A stretch of DNA of 56,040 nt from Humibacillus sp. (GCA_030452985.1 JAKDLG010000014.1:1-56040); one strand, 5' to 3'; numbered from the stretch's first letter, positions 42,694-51,335 are shown. The notes: generated from the letters alone by a model not told the origin. Made by a program: numbers and translations.

Positions 42694-43801
42694 CGCCCAG
42701 GTCGCCCGGCTCGTCTGCGGGTGAGCTCACCTGCCACCGCTTGCGGGCCAGCAGGTGCCAACCGTAGGCGAGCGCACCACCGGGGATCTCGCACACGAAC
42801 GTGAAGAAGCTGAAGAGCAGCACCCCGGCCAGCGTGACGGCCGGGTCTCCGCCCAGGGCGATGAGCACGGCCGCCGCGCCGGTCTCGGCGAAGCCGGTTC
42901 CTCCGGGGGTCAGTGCCACGAGGGTCAGCATCCGTCCGAGCGCATAGCCGGCGGCCACCTCGGCCCAGCCCAGGTGGCTGCCCACGGCGGCCAGGCACGC
43001 CCACATGAGCACCCCCTGCAGCAGCAGGTAGGCGAGCATCCCGCCCACCAGCGGCAGACGCTCGGCCCGGAGCAGGTGCACCGCCTCGGTTCGACGGGCG
43101 GTCAGGTCGTCAGCGACGTCAGGGTCGACGGTGCGGCCGGTCAGACGGGCGAACCTCCCGTGAGACCAGGCCACCACCACGCGGACCTTGGACCAGAAGG
43201 CCTCACTGGTGAAGGCCGTCACCACCAGTCCCACGACCAGAACCCCCAGGGCGGCACTCGTTCCGGTGGTCACCAGCAGCGATCGGCTGACCGGTGCCCC
43301 GACGAGAACCAGCGCAGCGATCCCGAAAAGGGGCAGCGCCAGCCGCGCCACGACGTTCCACACCCCGGTCACGAGCGTGAACAGCAGGATCGAGGGGTGC
43401 CCGAAGCCGTACTGTCTCAGCATCGTCCAGGTCACACCGACCCCGACCGCCCCACCGAGCGGGGCGAGGTTGGACACGCCGCTACCGACCAGGTTGAGCA
43501 CGAAGCCCTGGGCGACGCGCAGACCCGGCAGGGCGGCGGCGAGCACGACGGCGTACGCCACCAGGCCGAGGACCCACAGGGCCGTCAGGCCCAGGACCTC
43601 GGTCAGTGAGAGTCGGGCCAGAACGGCGAGAGCGGACTGCAGCGACGCACCCGACACGGCCGGAAGGGCCAACGTGAACAGGGCCGCGAGCAGCCCCAAT
43701 GACGCGGCGACCTTCGCGGCCGAGCGCCACGGGCGACGGGTCTTCGCCGGCACCGGAGACGTCGCAGCCTCTTTCGTGCGGGTTTGGCTCAGCAGGCTCA
43801 C
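42677..43801 (-). CDS. LPG synthase-like flippase domain membrane protein (UPF0104)
   Basis: 374 aa with six to eight membrane helices and the UPF0104/lysylphosphatidylglycerol-synthetase TM-domain pattern (LNLVGSGVSNLAPLGGAVGVGVTWTML, GRMLTLVALTPGGTGFAETGAAAVLIALGG, FSFFTFVCEIPGGALAYGW). There is no C-terminal aminoacyl-transferase domain, so it is a stand-alone flippase-like protein. The frame starts GTG at 43801 with GAGGA immediately upstream. It is convergent with, and overlaps, the DASS gene by 17 bases. The role in lipid handling is inference. Confidence 0.85.
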   Translation of the reverse strand: MSLLSQTRTKEAATSPVPAKTRRPWRSAAKVAASLGLLAALFTLALPAVSGASLQSALAVLARLSLTEVLGLTALWVLGLVAYAVVLAAALPGLRVAQGFVLNLVGSGVSNLAPLGGAVGVGVTWTMLRQYGFGHPSILLFTLVTGVWNVVARLALPLFGIAALVLVGAPVSRSLLVTTGTSAALGVLVVGLVVTAFTSEAFWSKVRVVVAWSHGRFARLTGRTVDPDVADDLTARRTEAVHLLRAERLPLVGGMLAYLLLQGVLMWACLAAVGSHLGWAEVAAGYALGRMLTLVALTPGGTGFAETGAAAVLIALGGDPAVTLAGVLLFSFFTFVCEIPGGALAYGWHLLARKRWQVSSPADEPGDLGVRTSG

Positions 43802-43922
43802 TCCTCGAGACTCATCACAATTCTCTCACTACGCCATCACGGACCATAGGGACTTTCGTCCGGGTTCCGCTCCGATGATCGCCCAGCCCGTAGCGTCTCG
43901 CGAACTCTAAGACAAATGAGTG

Positions 43923-43952
43923 TTGACGTTAGGGCGGGACAGGCTCTAACAT
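43923..43952 (+). promoter_or_regulatory. folE-operon promoter with inverted repeat
   Basis: TTGACG (43923-43928) and TAACAT (43947-43952) with an 18-base spacer form a sigma-70-like promoter 32 bases before the GTP cyclohydrolase ATG. Within it, GTTAGGGC (43928-43935) and GCTCTAAC (43943-43950) are inverted copies matching at 7 of 8 positions, placed so that a bound repressor would block RNA polymerase. Confidence 0.55.
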
Positions 43953-43983
43953 TAATCATGTGTTTTTTTAGAATGACCAGACC

Positions 43984-44754
43984 ATGACCGCCCATCCAAG
44001 CCCGAGCGTCACCTTCAGCCGGGTGGATCCCCTGAGCGAGTCTCGTGACCACGATGAGCCACTGGATCGTCGTCCGGCTGCGCACCGCCTCCACTATGAC
44101 CCCAGACATGACCCCCGACATGACCCCAGGCACAGCCCCGGCCACGGTCCGACCGAGAGCCACGTGCCGGTCGCCGATCTGCACGTCGTGGACGACGGGG
44201 CCGGGGTGAACGAGGCCGGCGTCGTGCAGGCGGCGACCGACCTGCTCCGTGCGCTGGGACGTGACCCCAACAGCGTCCACCTCGCCGACACCCCCCGCCG
44301 CATCGCGGCCGCGTACGTCGAGCTGCTCAGTCCTCGACCGTTCGAGCTGACCACGTTCGCCAACGACGACGGCTACGACGGTCTCGTGCTCGTTCGCGAC
44401 ATCCCGGTCCACTCGCTGTGTGCGCACCACCTGCTGCCGTTCAACGGAGTGGCTCACGTTGCCTACCTGCCCGCCGACCGCATCCTCGGGTTGTCGAAGC
44501 TGGCCCGGGTGGTGGAGATGTTCGCCCGCGACCTGCAGGTTCAGGAACGGCTCACCCAACAGGTGGCCGACTGGCTGCAGGAGCATCTCGAGCCGAAAGG
44601 TGTCGGCGTGGTCATCGAGGCCGAGCACCTGTGCATGTCGATGAGAGGGGTCCGGGCCTCCGGAACCCTCACCCTGACCTCCGCCCTGCACGGACTGATG
44701 CGTGAGGACCCGCGTACCCGGCAAGAGTTCTTCGACCTGGCAAGGAGATCGTGA
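43984..44754 (+). CDS. folE: GTP cyclohydrolase I
   Basis: 256 aa. The catalytic core (about 75-256) converts GTP to dihydroneopterin triphosphate; zinc ligands appear as SLCAHHLLPF and EHLCMSMRGV (Cys, His, Cys). DTPRRIAAAYVELL near 103 and GLSKLARVVEMFARDLQVQERLT are family-diagnostic. An N-terminal extension of about 70 residues contains three DPRH repeats and more His/Asp, absent from ordinary FolE (about 200 aa). It is first in an operon with an FAD oxidoreductase and a patatin, not with folP/folB genes, which suggests a second, specialised enzyme for pterin or stress use rather than core folate synthesis (inference). Confidence 0.93.
   Translation: MTAHPSPSVTFSRVDPLSESRDHDEPLDRRPAAHRLHYDPRHDPRHDPRHSPGHGPTESHVPVADLHVVDDGAGVNEAGVVQAATDLLRALGRDPNSVHLADTPRRIAAAYVELLSPRPFELTTFANDDGYDGLVLVRDIPVHSLCAHHLLPFNGVAHVAYLPADRILGLSKLARVVEMFARDLQVQERLTQQVADWLQEHLEPKGVGVVIEAEHLCMSMRGVRASGTLTLTSALHGLMREDPRTRQEFFDLARRS
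44098..44145 (+). repeat. 12-bp tandem repeats in folE N-terminus
   Basis: Three units of GACCCCMGACAT-type sequence (44098-44109, 44110-44121, 44122-44133) encode DPRH three times; a decayed fourth (44134-44145) encodes SPGH. All changes keep frame. Confidence 0.85.
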
Positions 44755-46034
44755 TGAGTACCGAGACCTTCGTGATCGTCGGCGGGGGGCTCGCCGCCGC
44801 GCGGGCCGTCGAGGCCATCCGTGAGGGTGGCCGCCAAGGGCCACTGATCCTGATCGGCGACGAGGCGACGCTCCCGTACGACCGTCCGCCCCTGTCCAAG
44901 GCCGTGCTGGCCGGCACGGAGGTGCCCGAGACTGCCCTCCTGCATCCGGCGCAGTGGTACCGAGAGCGCAACGTCGACCTCTCGTTGGGGCTGCGTGCGA
45001 CCCGGCTCGACACCAGCGCCCACACCCTGACCGTCGAGGGTCGCGGCCGGCTGACCTGGGACCGGCTTCTGATCGCTACGGGGTCATCGCCGCGGCGACT
45101 GGCGGTGCCGGGCGCCGACCTGCGCAACGTGCTCTACCTGCGCACCATGGGGCAGGCGACGACCTTGCGTGACCGGCTGCGGTCCGGGCAGCCGGTCGTG
45201 ATCGTCGGCGCCGGGTGGATCGGGCTCGAGGTGGCCGCCGCCGCCCGGGCGCACGGGTGCGAGGTGACCGTGGTCGAACCCCAGCCGACACCACTGCACG
45301 CCGTGGTCGGCGCGCAGATCGGTCGGTACTTCGTCGACCTGCACACCGCTCACGGGGTGGCCTTCCGGTTGGGTACCGGCGTCGACCGCCTCGTCGGCAA
45401 CAGCGACGGGGCCGTCTCCGGCGTCGTCACCACAACGGGGGAGCACCTCGCGGCCGCAACCGTGCTCGTCGGGGTCGGCATCACCCCCAACACGATCCTG
45501 GCCCAAGAGGCCGGCATCGAGGTCGACAACGGCATCCGGTGTGACGAGTCGTTGCGCACCTCCTCGCCCGACGTGTTCGCCGCCGGTGACGTCGCCAACT
45601 GGTTCAACCCGACGCTCCAGCAGCACATCCGGGTCGACCACTGGTCCAACGCCCAGGAGAGCGGCTTCGCGGCGGGCCGTTCGATGGTCGGTGAGCAGGT
45701 CCACCATGACGTGATGCCGTACTTCTTCTCCGACCAGTACGACGCCGGGCTCGAGTACGCCGGCCACGTTCCCCGCGGAACCGCCACCGAGGTCGTGCTG
45801 CGCGGTGACCCTGCCGACGACGCCTTCATGGCCTTCTGGCTGGCCGAGGGGAGGGTGCTCGCCGGGATGCACGTGAACGTGTGGGACACCATCGACGACG
45901 TGCAGGCCCTGATCGCCAGCCGGTCCACGGTCGACCCCCAAGTGCTCGCTGACCCGCGTGAACCGATCGTCACCAAGGGACAGAAGGGCATCGTCGCGAG
46001 CCGGCCCGATCCCCAACCGGACCCGGTCTCATGA
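44754..46034 (+). CDS. FAD-dependent NAD(P)H oxidoreductase (ferredoxin reductase type)
   Basis: 426 aa of the rubredoxin/ferredoxin reductase group (BphA4-like). FAD site VIVGGGLAAARAVEAI starts at residue 7; YDRPPLSKAVLAG is the family motif; NAD(P) site VVIVGAGWIGLEVAAAARAHG is near 145; the second FAD motif VFAAGDVANWF is near 277. A C-terminal ADDAFMAFWL-type reductase domain follows. Such enzymes pass electrons to ferredoxin or thioredoxin-like partners, none of which is adjacent. Its ATG overlaps the folE stop by one base, so the two are translationally coupled. Confidence 0.9.
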   Translation: MSTETFVIVGGGLAAARAVEAIREGGRQGPLILIGDEATLPYDRPPLSKAVLAGTEVPETALLHPAQWYRERNVDLSLGLRATRLDTSAHTLTVEGRGRLTWDRLLIATGSSPRRLAVPGADLRNVLYLRTMGQATTLRDRLRSGQPVVIVGAGWIGLEVAAAARAHGCEVTVVEPQPTPLHAVVGAQIGRYFVDLHTAHGVAFRLGTGVDRLVGNSDGAVSGVVTTTGEHLAAATVLVGVGITPNTILAQEAGIEVDNGIRCDESLRTSSPDVFAAGDVANWFNPTLQQHIRVDHWSNAQESGFAAGRSMVGEQVHHDVMPYFFSDQYDAGLEYAGHVPRGTATEVVLRGDPADDAFMAFWLAEGRVLAGMHVNVWDTIDDVQALIASRSTVDPQVLADPREPIVTKGQKGIVASRPDPQPDPVS

Positions 46035-46924
46035 CCACCGCGTTCGTGCTCTCCGGAGGGGGAAGCCTCGGAGCAGTCCAGGTCGGTATGCTGCAGGCCC
46101 TCGCTCAGCAGCACATCAGTCCCGACCTGCTGGTGGGCACCTCGGCCGGCGCCGTGAACGCGGTCTGGGTGGCCCAGTACGGGATGTCGGCCGACTCCCT
46201 CACAGGGCTGGGCCACATCTGGCAGCAGCTGCGACGCCGCGACGTCTTCCCGGTGCGGCCCACTCACGTGCTGGGCGGACTGCTCGGCAGAGCCGCCGCC
46301 GTGAGCAACAGCGAGCACCTCGGCGAGATGATCCGTAGCCACAGTCAGGTCGGCGATCTGTGTGACGCCGCGATTCCCGTTCATGCCCTCGCCACCGACC
46401 TGCTCACGGGTGTCGCGGCGCTGATCTCGTCGGGCTCACCGAGTGATGCGGTGCTGGCCAGCGCCGCCATTCCGGGCATCTTCCCGCCGCGACTGCTGAA
46501 CGGCCGTTGGCTCATCGACGGTGCGTTCTCGACCCCCTCGGGCGTCTCCCACGCGGTAGACCTCGGCGCCACCGAGGTCTACGTGCTCCCCGCCGGAGTG
46601 CCGTGCGCCCTCGTGGAAGCGCCGCGGTCAGCGCTCGGGGTGGCCGTGCACTCGATCAGCTTTCTGATCCAGCAGCGGCTCATCGCCGACCTGGACCACC
46701 CCCCGGCAGGGGCCGTGATCCACCTGCTTCCCCCGCTGTGCCCGGTCACCGTGTCGGCCGCCGACTTCAGTCATGCGACCGAGCTCATCGAACGGGCCCG
46801 GCAGGCCAGCGCGAAGTGGCTGGAGGAGGGCGGCCCCGACCTTCCCCGACCGGCCCGCTTCCTCTCCCTGCACGATCACGGTGGAGCCGCGACGCCCTCC
46901 CCGGTCTCCTATCCGGCCGGCTGA
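46031..46924 (+). CDS. Patatin-like phospholipase
   Basis: 297 aa with all patatin catalytic elements: oxyanion GGGSLGAVQVGM near residue 9, nucleophile elbow VGTSAGAVN (Ser near 38) and the DGA of the Ser-Asp dyad in WLIDGAFSTPSG (about 160). It should hydrolyse acyl esters of lipids in the cytoplasm or at the membrane. No signal peptide is present. The ATGA start overlaps the reductase stop by four bases, completing a three-gene operon with folE, which ties a lipase to pterin and redox functions for reasons not evident from sequence. Confidence 0.9.
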   Translation: MTTAFVLSGGGSLGAVQVGMLQALAQQHISPDLLVGTSAGAVNAVWVAQYGMSADSLTGLGHIWQQLRRRDVFPVRPTHVLGGLLGRAAAVSNSEHLGEMIRSHSQVGDLCDAAIPVHALATDLLTGVAALISSGSPSDAVLASAAIPGIFPPRLLNGRWLIDGAFSTPSGVSHAVDLGATEVYVLPAGVPCALVEAPRSALGVAVHSISFLIQQRLIADLDHPPAGAVIHLLPPLCPVTVSAADFSHATELIERARQASAKWLEEGGPDLPRPARFLSLHDHGGAATPSPVSYPAG

Positions 46925-47039
46925 GCTCGCGTTCGAACCTCGAGCGAGGCGGATGCCGTCCGCTGCTCTCGCCGTCGCCGACGCAGCCCGTGGGGTGCAC
47001 CGGTCGCCACCTCCACGCCTCGGGTCGCACCGACCGCGA

Positions 47040-47762
47040 TCAGTCTTGAGCGATGCTGTCGTCCGCCCGCAGCGCCGCCCAAGCGGAGCGGACGTGTGAG
47101 CGCATGACCGACTCGGCCCAGATCGGGTCGTGAGCCCTCAGGGCGCTCACGATCTCGTGATGGTGGGCGACGCTGCGGCGCAACGACTCCGGGCCGTAGC
47201 GCGAGAACGTTCGAGAGACGAGGGGAACGTCGACGACCGATGCCACCAGCGTGACGAGGCGGGAGTTGCCCGACGCCTCGAGGATCAGGCGGTGGAACCG
47301 GTTGTTCAGCGGGGTGATCAGCTCGACGTCGGGGGTGGGGCCGCTCGCGGCTCGGTCCATCCGGTTCGCGAGGTCGTCGAGCTCGTCGGTGTCGGCGACC
47401 CCGCGCTCGGCGGCGAGTGCACTGCCCCACGGCTCGAGGACCGTACGCAGGCTGAAGATCTCGTCGAGGTCGTGAGAGCTCCAGTTCTGCACCCGCACGC
47501 CGCGGTTGCGTTCGTGGCTGACCAGGCCCTCGGCGGCGAGGCGACGCAGCGCCTCGCGAACAGGGGTCCGGCTGACCCCGAGCGCCATGCTCAGATCGGT
47601 CTCACGGAGCCACTCGCCTCCGTCACGCTCGCCGGTGAGGATCTGGTGCCGGATGGCGGTGTAGGCCCGATCGGCGGCCCGACCCGAGTCGGTGGCGTCG
47701 GCTATCGCTGCGACCGGGCCGTCGGAGGCGCCCGGTGTGGCCGCGTCGAGGTGGCTGTCCAT
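47040..47762 (-). CDS. GntR-family (FCD) transcriptional regulator
   Basis: 240 aa. Residues about 28-95 form the GntR wHTH (DRAYTAIRHQILTGERDGGEWLRETDLSMALGVSRTPVREALRRLAAEGLVSHERNRGVRV). Residues 105-230 are the FCD ligand domain, with helices and His residues (FHRLILEASGNSRL, HHHEIVSALRAHD) that usually bind a metal and a carboxylate effector. It is divergent from the CoA-transferase/hydantoinase operon and is therefore its probable repressor, induced by a pathway acid. GTAT-containing palindromic boxes in the gap are likely sites. Confidence 0.92.
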   Translation of the reverse strand: MDSHLDAATPGASDGPVAAIADATDSGRAADRAYTAIRHQILTGERDGGEWLRETDLSMALGVSRTPVREALRRLAAEGLVSHERNRGVRVQNWSSHDLDEIFSLRTVLEPWGSALAAERGVADTDELDDLANRMDRAASGPTPDVELITPLNNRFHRLILEASGNSRLVTLVASVVDVPLVSRTFSRYGPESLRRSVAHHHEIVSALRAHDPIWAESVMRSHVRSAWAALRADDSIAQD

Positions 47763-47773
47763 GGTGGGCCGAA

Positions 47774-47917
47774 CGTATCAGGCGAAATCGCAGTTTGGGG
47801 GCTTGGACAACTGTATGCAATATCGACGGCGCCCTTGACCAAACGGTTGCCTTCGCCTACTTTCTGAGCAACAGCCAGTGTGGGCGGTTGCCCCGATCGG
47901 CACAAGATGTATACGAA
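47774..47917. promoter_or_regulatory. Divergent control region with GTATRC boxes
   Basis: TGTATGCAA (47812-47820) and TGTATACGA (47909-47917) share TGTATRC, the latter containing the palindrome GTATAC; a third, weaker ACGTATCA lies near 47774. This spacing of short symmetrical sites suits FadR/FCD-type dimers. The box at 47909 abuts the CoA-transferase start and could act as both operator and -10 region of a leaderless transcript. Confidence 0.45.
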
Positions 47918-49138
47918 ATGGGGTCAGGCGTGACCGAAACGGGCAGCAACCTTCCGCTGGACGACATCCGCGTGATCGAGATCGGTCAGTTGTTGGCCGG
48001 CCCGTTCTGCGGGCAGCTGCTCGGTGACTTCGGGGCCGAGATCATCAAGATCGAGGACCCCGGGCGCGGTGACCCGATGCGCGAGTGGGGGCGCGAGAAG
48101 CCCTACGGCAAGTCGCTCTGGTGGCCGGTGGTGGCCCGGAACAAGAAGTCGGTCACGGCCAACCTGCGCGACCCCCGGGCCCAAGACCTCGTGCGCCGGC
48201 TCATCGCCGACGCCGATGTGCTGCTGGAGAACTTCCGCCCCGGAACGCTCGAGCGTTGGGGGCTCTCGCCCGACGAGCTGTGGAAGATCAACCCACGACT
48301 CATCGTCACCCGTGTCACCGGGTTCGGCCAGACCGGCCCGTACGCCGCCCGCGCCGGATACGGCTCGATCGGCGAGGCCATGGGCGGCATCCGTTACGTG
48401 ACAGGTGATCCCGATCGGCCACCGGCCCGGGCCGGTATCTCCCTCGGTGACTCCCTGGCCGCCACCTTCGCCTGCCTGGGCACCCTCGTCGCCCTGCACC
48501 ATCGCACCCGCACCGGTCGCGGACAGGTCGTCGACTCCGCCATCTACGAGGCCGTGCTTGCGATGATGGAGTCGCTGCTGCCCGAGTACCAGGTCGCCGG
48601 CTATCAGCGCGAACGCACCGGAACGACCCTGCCCAACGTGTCGCCGAGCAACGTCTACCCGACGGCTGACGGCGAGATGGTGCTCATCGCCGCCAACCAG
48701 GACACCGTCTTCCGCCGGCTCGTCGAGGTCATGGGCGAGCCCGAGCTCGCCGACGACCCGCGCTACGCCACCCACAGCGCCCGGGGCGAGTCGATGGAAG
48801 AGCTCGACGGTCGCATCGCCCGCTGGAGCTCCACCATCCCGGCCGACGAGCTGCTCGAACGCCTGCACGGCGGCGGCGTACCGGCCGGGCGGATCTTCCG
48901 GGCCCGTGACATGTTCGCCGACCCGCACTTCGCGGCCCGTGAGGCCATCGTGCGGCTCACCCACCCCGAGCTGGGGGAGTTCGCCATGCACAACGTGGTT
49001 CCCAAGCTCTCGGAGTCTCCGGGAGCGGTGCGACGCGTCGGGCCCGAGCTCGGCGAGCACAACGAAGAGATCTACCACCACCTGCTGGGCCTGAGTGCCG
49101 ACGACATCGCGTCGCTGCACTCGGCCGGCGTGATCTGA
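47918..49138 (+). CDS. CaiB/BaiF family CoA-transferase
   Basis: 406 aa, class III CoA-transferase fold: N-terminal DDIRVIEIGQLLAGPFCGQLLGDFGAEIIKIEDPGRGDPMREWG, then DVLLENFRPGTLERWGL and GFGQTGPYAARAGYGSIGEAMGG. Such enzymes move CoA between carboxylic acids (for example succinyl- or acetyl-CoA to a substrate acid). At the spot where many members have the catalytic Asp after AG(F/Y), this one has Gly, as in some subfamilies, so the active residue needs alignment. ATG 47918 or GTG 47930 may be the start. It heads the operon with HyuA, HyuB, an isochorismatase-like enzyme and an HMGL-like lyase. Confidence 0.88.
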   Translation: MGSGVTETGSNLPLDDIRVIEIGQLLAGPFCGQLLGDFGAEIIKIEDPGRGDPMREWGREKPYGKSLWWPVVARNKKSVTANLRDPRAQDLVRRLIADADVLLENFRPGTLERWGLSPDELWKINPRLIVTRVTGFGQTGPYAARAGYGSIGEAMGGIRYVTGDPDRPPARAGISLGDSLAATFACLGTLVALHHRTRTGRGQVVDSAIYEAVLAMMESLLPEYQVAGYQRERTGTTLPNVSPSNVYPTADGEMVLIAANQDTVFRRLVEVMGEPELADDPRYATHSARGESMEELDGRIARWSSTIPADELLERLHGGGVPAGRIFRARDMFADPHFAAREAIVRLTHPELGEFAMHNVVPKLSESPGAVRRVGPELGEHNEEIYHHLLGLSADDIASLHSAGVI

Positions 49139-49148
49139 GGAGCGCACC

Positions 49149-51332
49149 ATGAGCTACCGGCTGGGGGTCGACGTGGGCGGTACGTTCACGGACATCCTGT
49201 TGATCAACGAGGACACGGGCGAGACCCACCTCGCCAAGACGGCATCCACCCCCGACGACCAGTCGATCGGGGTGCTGCGGGGCATCGAGCGGGCCTGCGC
49301 GGCCGCAGGGGTCACGGTGGCCGAGATCAGCGAGGTGCTGCACGGTACGACCGTGGCCACCAACGCGATCCTCGAGGGCAAGGGGGCCAGGGTGGGACTG
49401 GTGACCACCCACGGCTTTCGGCAGGTGCTCCAGATCGCCCGCTCGTTCGTGCCGGGAGGGCTGGCCGGGTGGATCATCTGGCCCAAGCCCGAGCCCTTGG
49501 CCGCTCTCGAGGACACCGTCGAGGTCATCGGCCGCATCGGCAGCGCCGGCGAGGTCGTCACGCCACTCGACGAGGACGACGTTCGCGCGCAGCTGGCCGT
49601 CCTGCGTGAGCAGCAGGTGGAGGCGCTCAGCATCAGCCTGATCAACTCCTTCGCCAACCCCGCTCACGAACGGCGGGTCGCCGAGATCGCCGCCGAGGTG
49701 CTGCCCGGCCTGTCGGTCTCGATCTCCTCGTCCGTGCTGCCCGAGCTGCGCGAGTACGAGCGCACCCTCACGACGGTGGCCAACGCGGCCGTGCAGCCCC
49801 GGGTGGCCCGTTACGTCGCCAACCTCGAGTCGCAGCTGCGTGAGGCCGGCATCACCGGCAGCCTCTCGATCCTGCGCAGCGACGGGGGCCTCGTCTCGGC
49901 GCGGTTCGCCGCCGACCATCCCGTCAACCTGCTGCTCTCCGGCCCCGCCGGGGGAGTGGCGGGCGCCACCTGGGTCGCGGAGCAGGCCGGCTTCCCCGAC
50001 TTCATCACCTTCGACATGGGTGGCACCTCGACCGACGTCGCCCTCGTGCAGAACTTCACGCCGCGGGTCGGCCGAGAGACCAAGGTCGGAGACCTCACGG
50101 TGCGGGCCACCTCCGTCGATGTACGCACCGTCGGTGCGGGTGGCGGGTCGATCGCCCACGTTCCACCGCTCACCGGCGCCCTGCGCGTCGGGCCCCAGTC
50201 GGCGGGCGCGGCCCCAGGCCCGGCGGCGTACGCGGCCGGAGGCGACCAGCCCACGGTCACCGATGCCAACGTCGTGCTGGGCTACCTGCCCAGCGAGCTC
50301 GCCGGCGGGGAGATCGCGCTCGACCGCGAAGCCGCCACGAAGGCCGTCCGCACCATCGCCGAGGCGACCAGCCTCGGCTCGGTCGAGGCGGCCGCCGCCG
50401 GCATCATCGACATCGTCAACGAGAACATGTACGGGGCGCTGCGCCTGGTCTCGGTGCAGCAGGGCTACGACCCGCGCGACTTCGCGCTCGTCGCCTTCGG
50501 TGGCGCCGGCCCGTTGCACGCCAACGCCCTCGGCAAGCTGATGGGCTCCTGGCCGGTCATCATCCCGCCCTCGCCAGGGGTGCTCTGCGCCTACGGCGAC
50601 GCCACCACGAACCTGCGCGACGAGTCGGTCCGCACCCTGGTGCGCCGGTTCACGGAGATGACCGACGACAGCCTGCGCGCCATCCTCGACGAGCTCGCCG
50701 GGGAGGCGCAGGCGACCCTGACCGCCCAGGGCGTACCCGAAGAGCACCACGTGCTGACCTACGCCGCCGACCTGCGCTACCACGGGCAGGGGTTCGAGAT
50801 CCCCGTCGTCATCGACATCGACACGTTCAACGGTGCGGGGGGCGGCCTGACTGCGCTGCAGGCGGCGTTCGACCTCGAGCACGAGCGGCTCTTCTCGTTC
50901 GTGCTCGAGAACGAGCACGAGCTCGTCACCGTGCGCGCCACGGTGAGCGGGCCCCGCCCCGACCTGAGCGCACCCGTGCGGGCAGAGGGCACGGCCGACC
51001 CCGGTGTGGCCCTGCGCCTGAAGAGCCCGATCTGGGTCGAGGGCGCCGAGGTCGAGGCAGCCGTCTACGACCGGGCGCGCCTGATGGCCGGCAACGTCAT
51101 CGACGGGCCCGCGATCGTCACCGAGATGGACTCCACGACGCTGGTCCTGCCGGGTCACACCGCCACCGTGCACGGCAGCGGCGCCCTGCTGATCCGCCCC
51201 GTCACGCCGACCGGCCCCGGCGACGAGAACAGCCGGAACACCCCGGATACCAAGGATGCTGGGCCCACCGAGAACACAGAGAACACAGAGAACATCGAGA
51301 ACATCGAGAACATCGAGAACACGGAGAACTGA
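49149..51332 (+). CDS. hyuA: Hydantoinase/oxoprolinase subunit A
   Basis: 727 aa, ATP-binding half of N-methylhydantoinase/5-oxoprolinase/acetone carboxylase-like enzymes. The actin-like site begins LGVDVGGTFTDILL; HGTTVATNAILEGKG and FDMGGTSTDVALV follow, with GGGSIAHV near 340. It uses ATP to activate a cyclic or small amide for hydrolysis, or a carbonyl for carboxylation, together with subunit B. GAGGAG precedes the ATG. The C-terminus ends in a peculiar 21-residue (xEN)7 tail of low complexity encoded by 9-bp repeats; it is unlikely to matter for catalysis. Only three bases separate it from hyuB. Confidence 0.92.
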   Translation: MSYRLGVDVGGTFTDILLINEDTGETHLAKTASTPDDQSIGVLRGIERACAAAGVTVAEISEVLHGTTVATNAILEGKGARVGLVTTHGFRQVLQIARSFVPGGLAGWIIWPKPEPLAALEDTVEVIGRIGSAGEVVTPLDEDDVRAQLAVLREQQVEALSISLINSFANPAHERRVAEIAAEVLPGLSVSISSSVLPELREYERTLTTVANAAVQPRVARYVANLESQLREAGITGSLSILRSDGGLVSARFAADHPVNLLLSGPAGGVAGATWVAEQAGFPDFITFDMGGTSTDVALVQNFTPRVGRETKVGDLTVRATSVDVRTVGAGGGSIAHVPPLTGALRVGPQSAGAAPGPAAYAAGGDQPTVTDANVVLGYLPSELAGGEIALDREAATKAVRTIAEATSLGSVEAAAAGIIDIVNENMYGALRLVSVQQGYDPRDFALVAFGGAGPLHANALGKLMGSWPVIIPPSPGVLCAYGDATTNLRDESVRTLVRRFTEMTDDSLRAILDELAGEAQATLTAQGVPEEHHVLTYAADLRYHGQGFEIPVVIDIDTFNGAGGGLTALQAAFDLEHERLFSFVLENEHELVTVRATVSGPRPDLSAPVRAEGTADPGVALRLKSPIWVEGAEVEAAVYDRARLMAGNVIDGPAIVTEMDSTTLVLPGHTATVHGSGALLIRPVTPTGPGDENSRNTPDTKDAGPTENTENTENIENIENIENTEN
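51267..51329 (+). repeat. 9-bp tandem repeat encoding (xEN)7 tail
   Basis: Seven consecutive 9-base units (ACC/ACA/ACA/ATC/ATC/ATC/ACG each followed by GAGAAC) fill the last 63 coding bases of hyuA before TGA. Unit length is a multiple of three, so copy-number change keeps the frame. Confidence 0.95.
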
Positions 51333-51335
51333 GCC

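Noticed and set aside
48957-51173. Long open frame (738 codons) on the minus strand opposite hyuA
   Set aside because: It is antisense to a clear HyuA coding frame, has His/Gly/Arg/Asp-rich composition and no recognisable domain; high GC content keeps antisense frames open.
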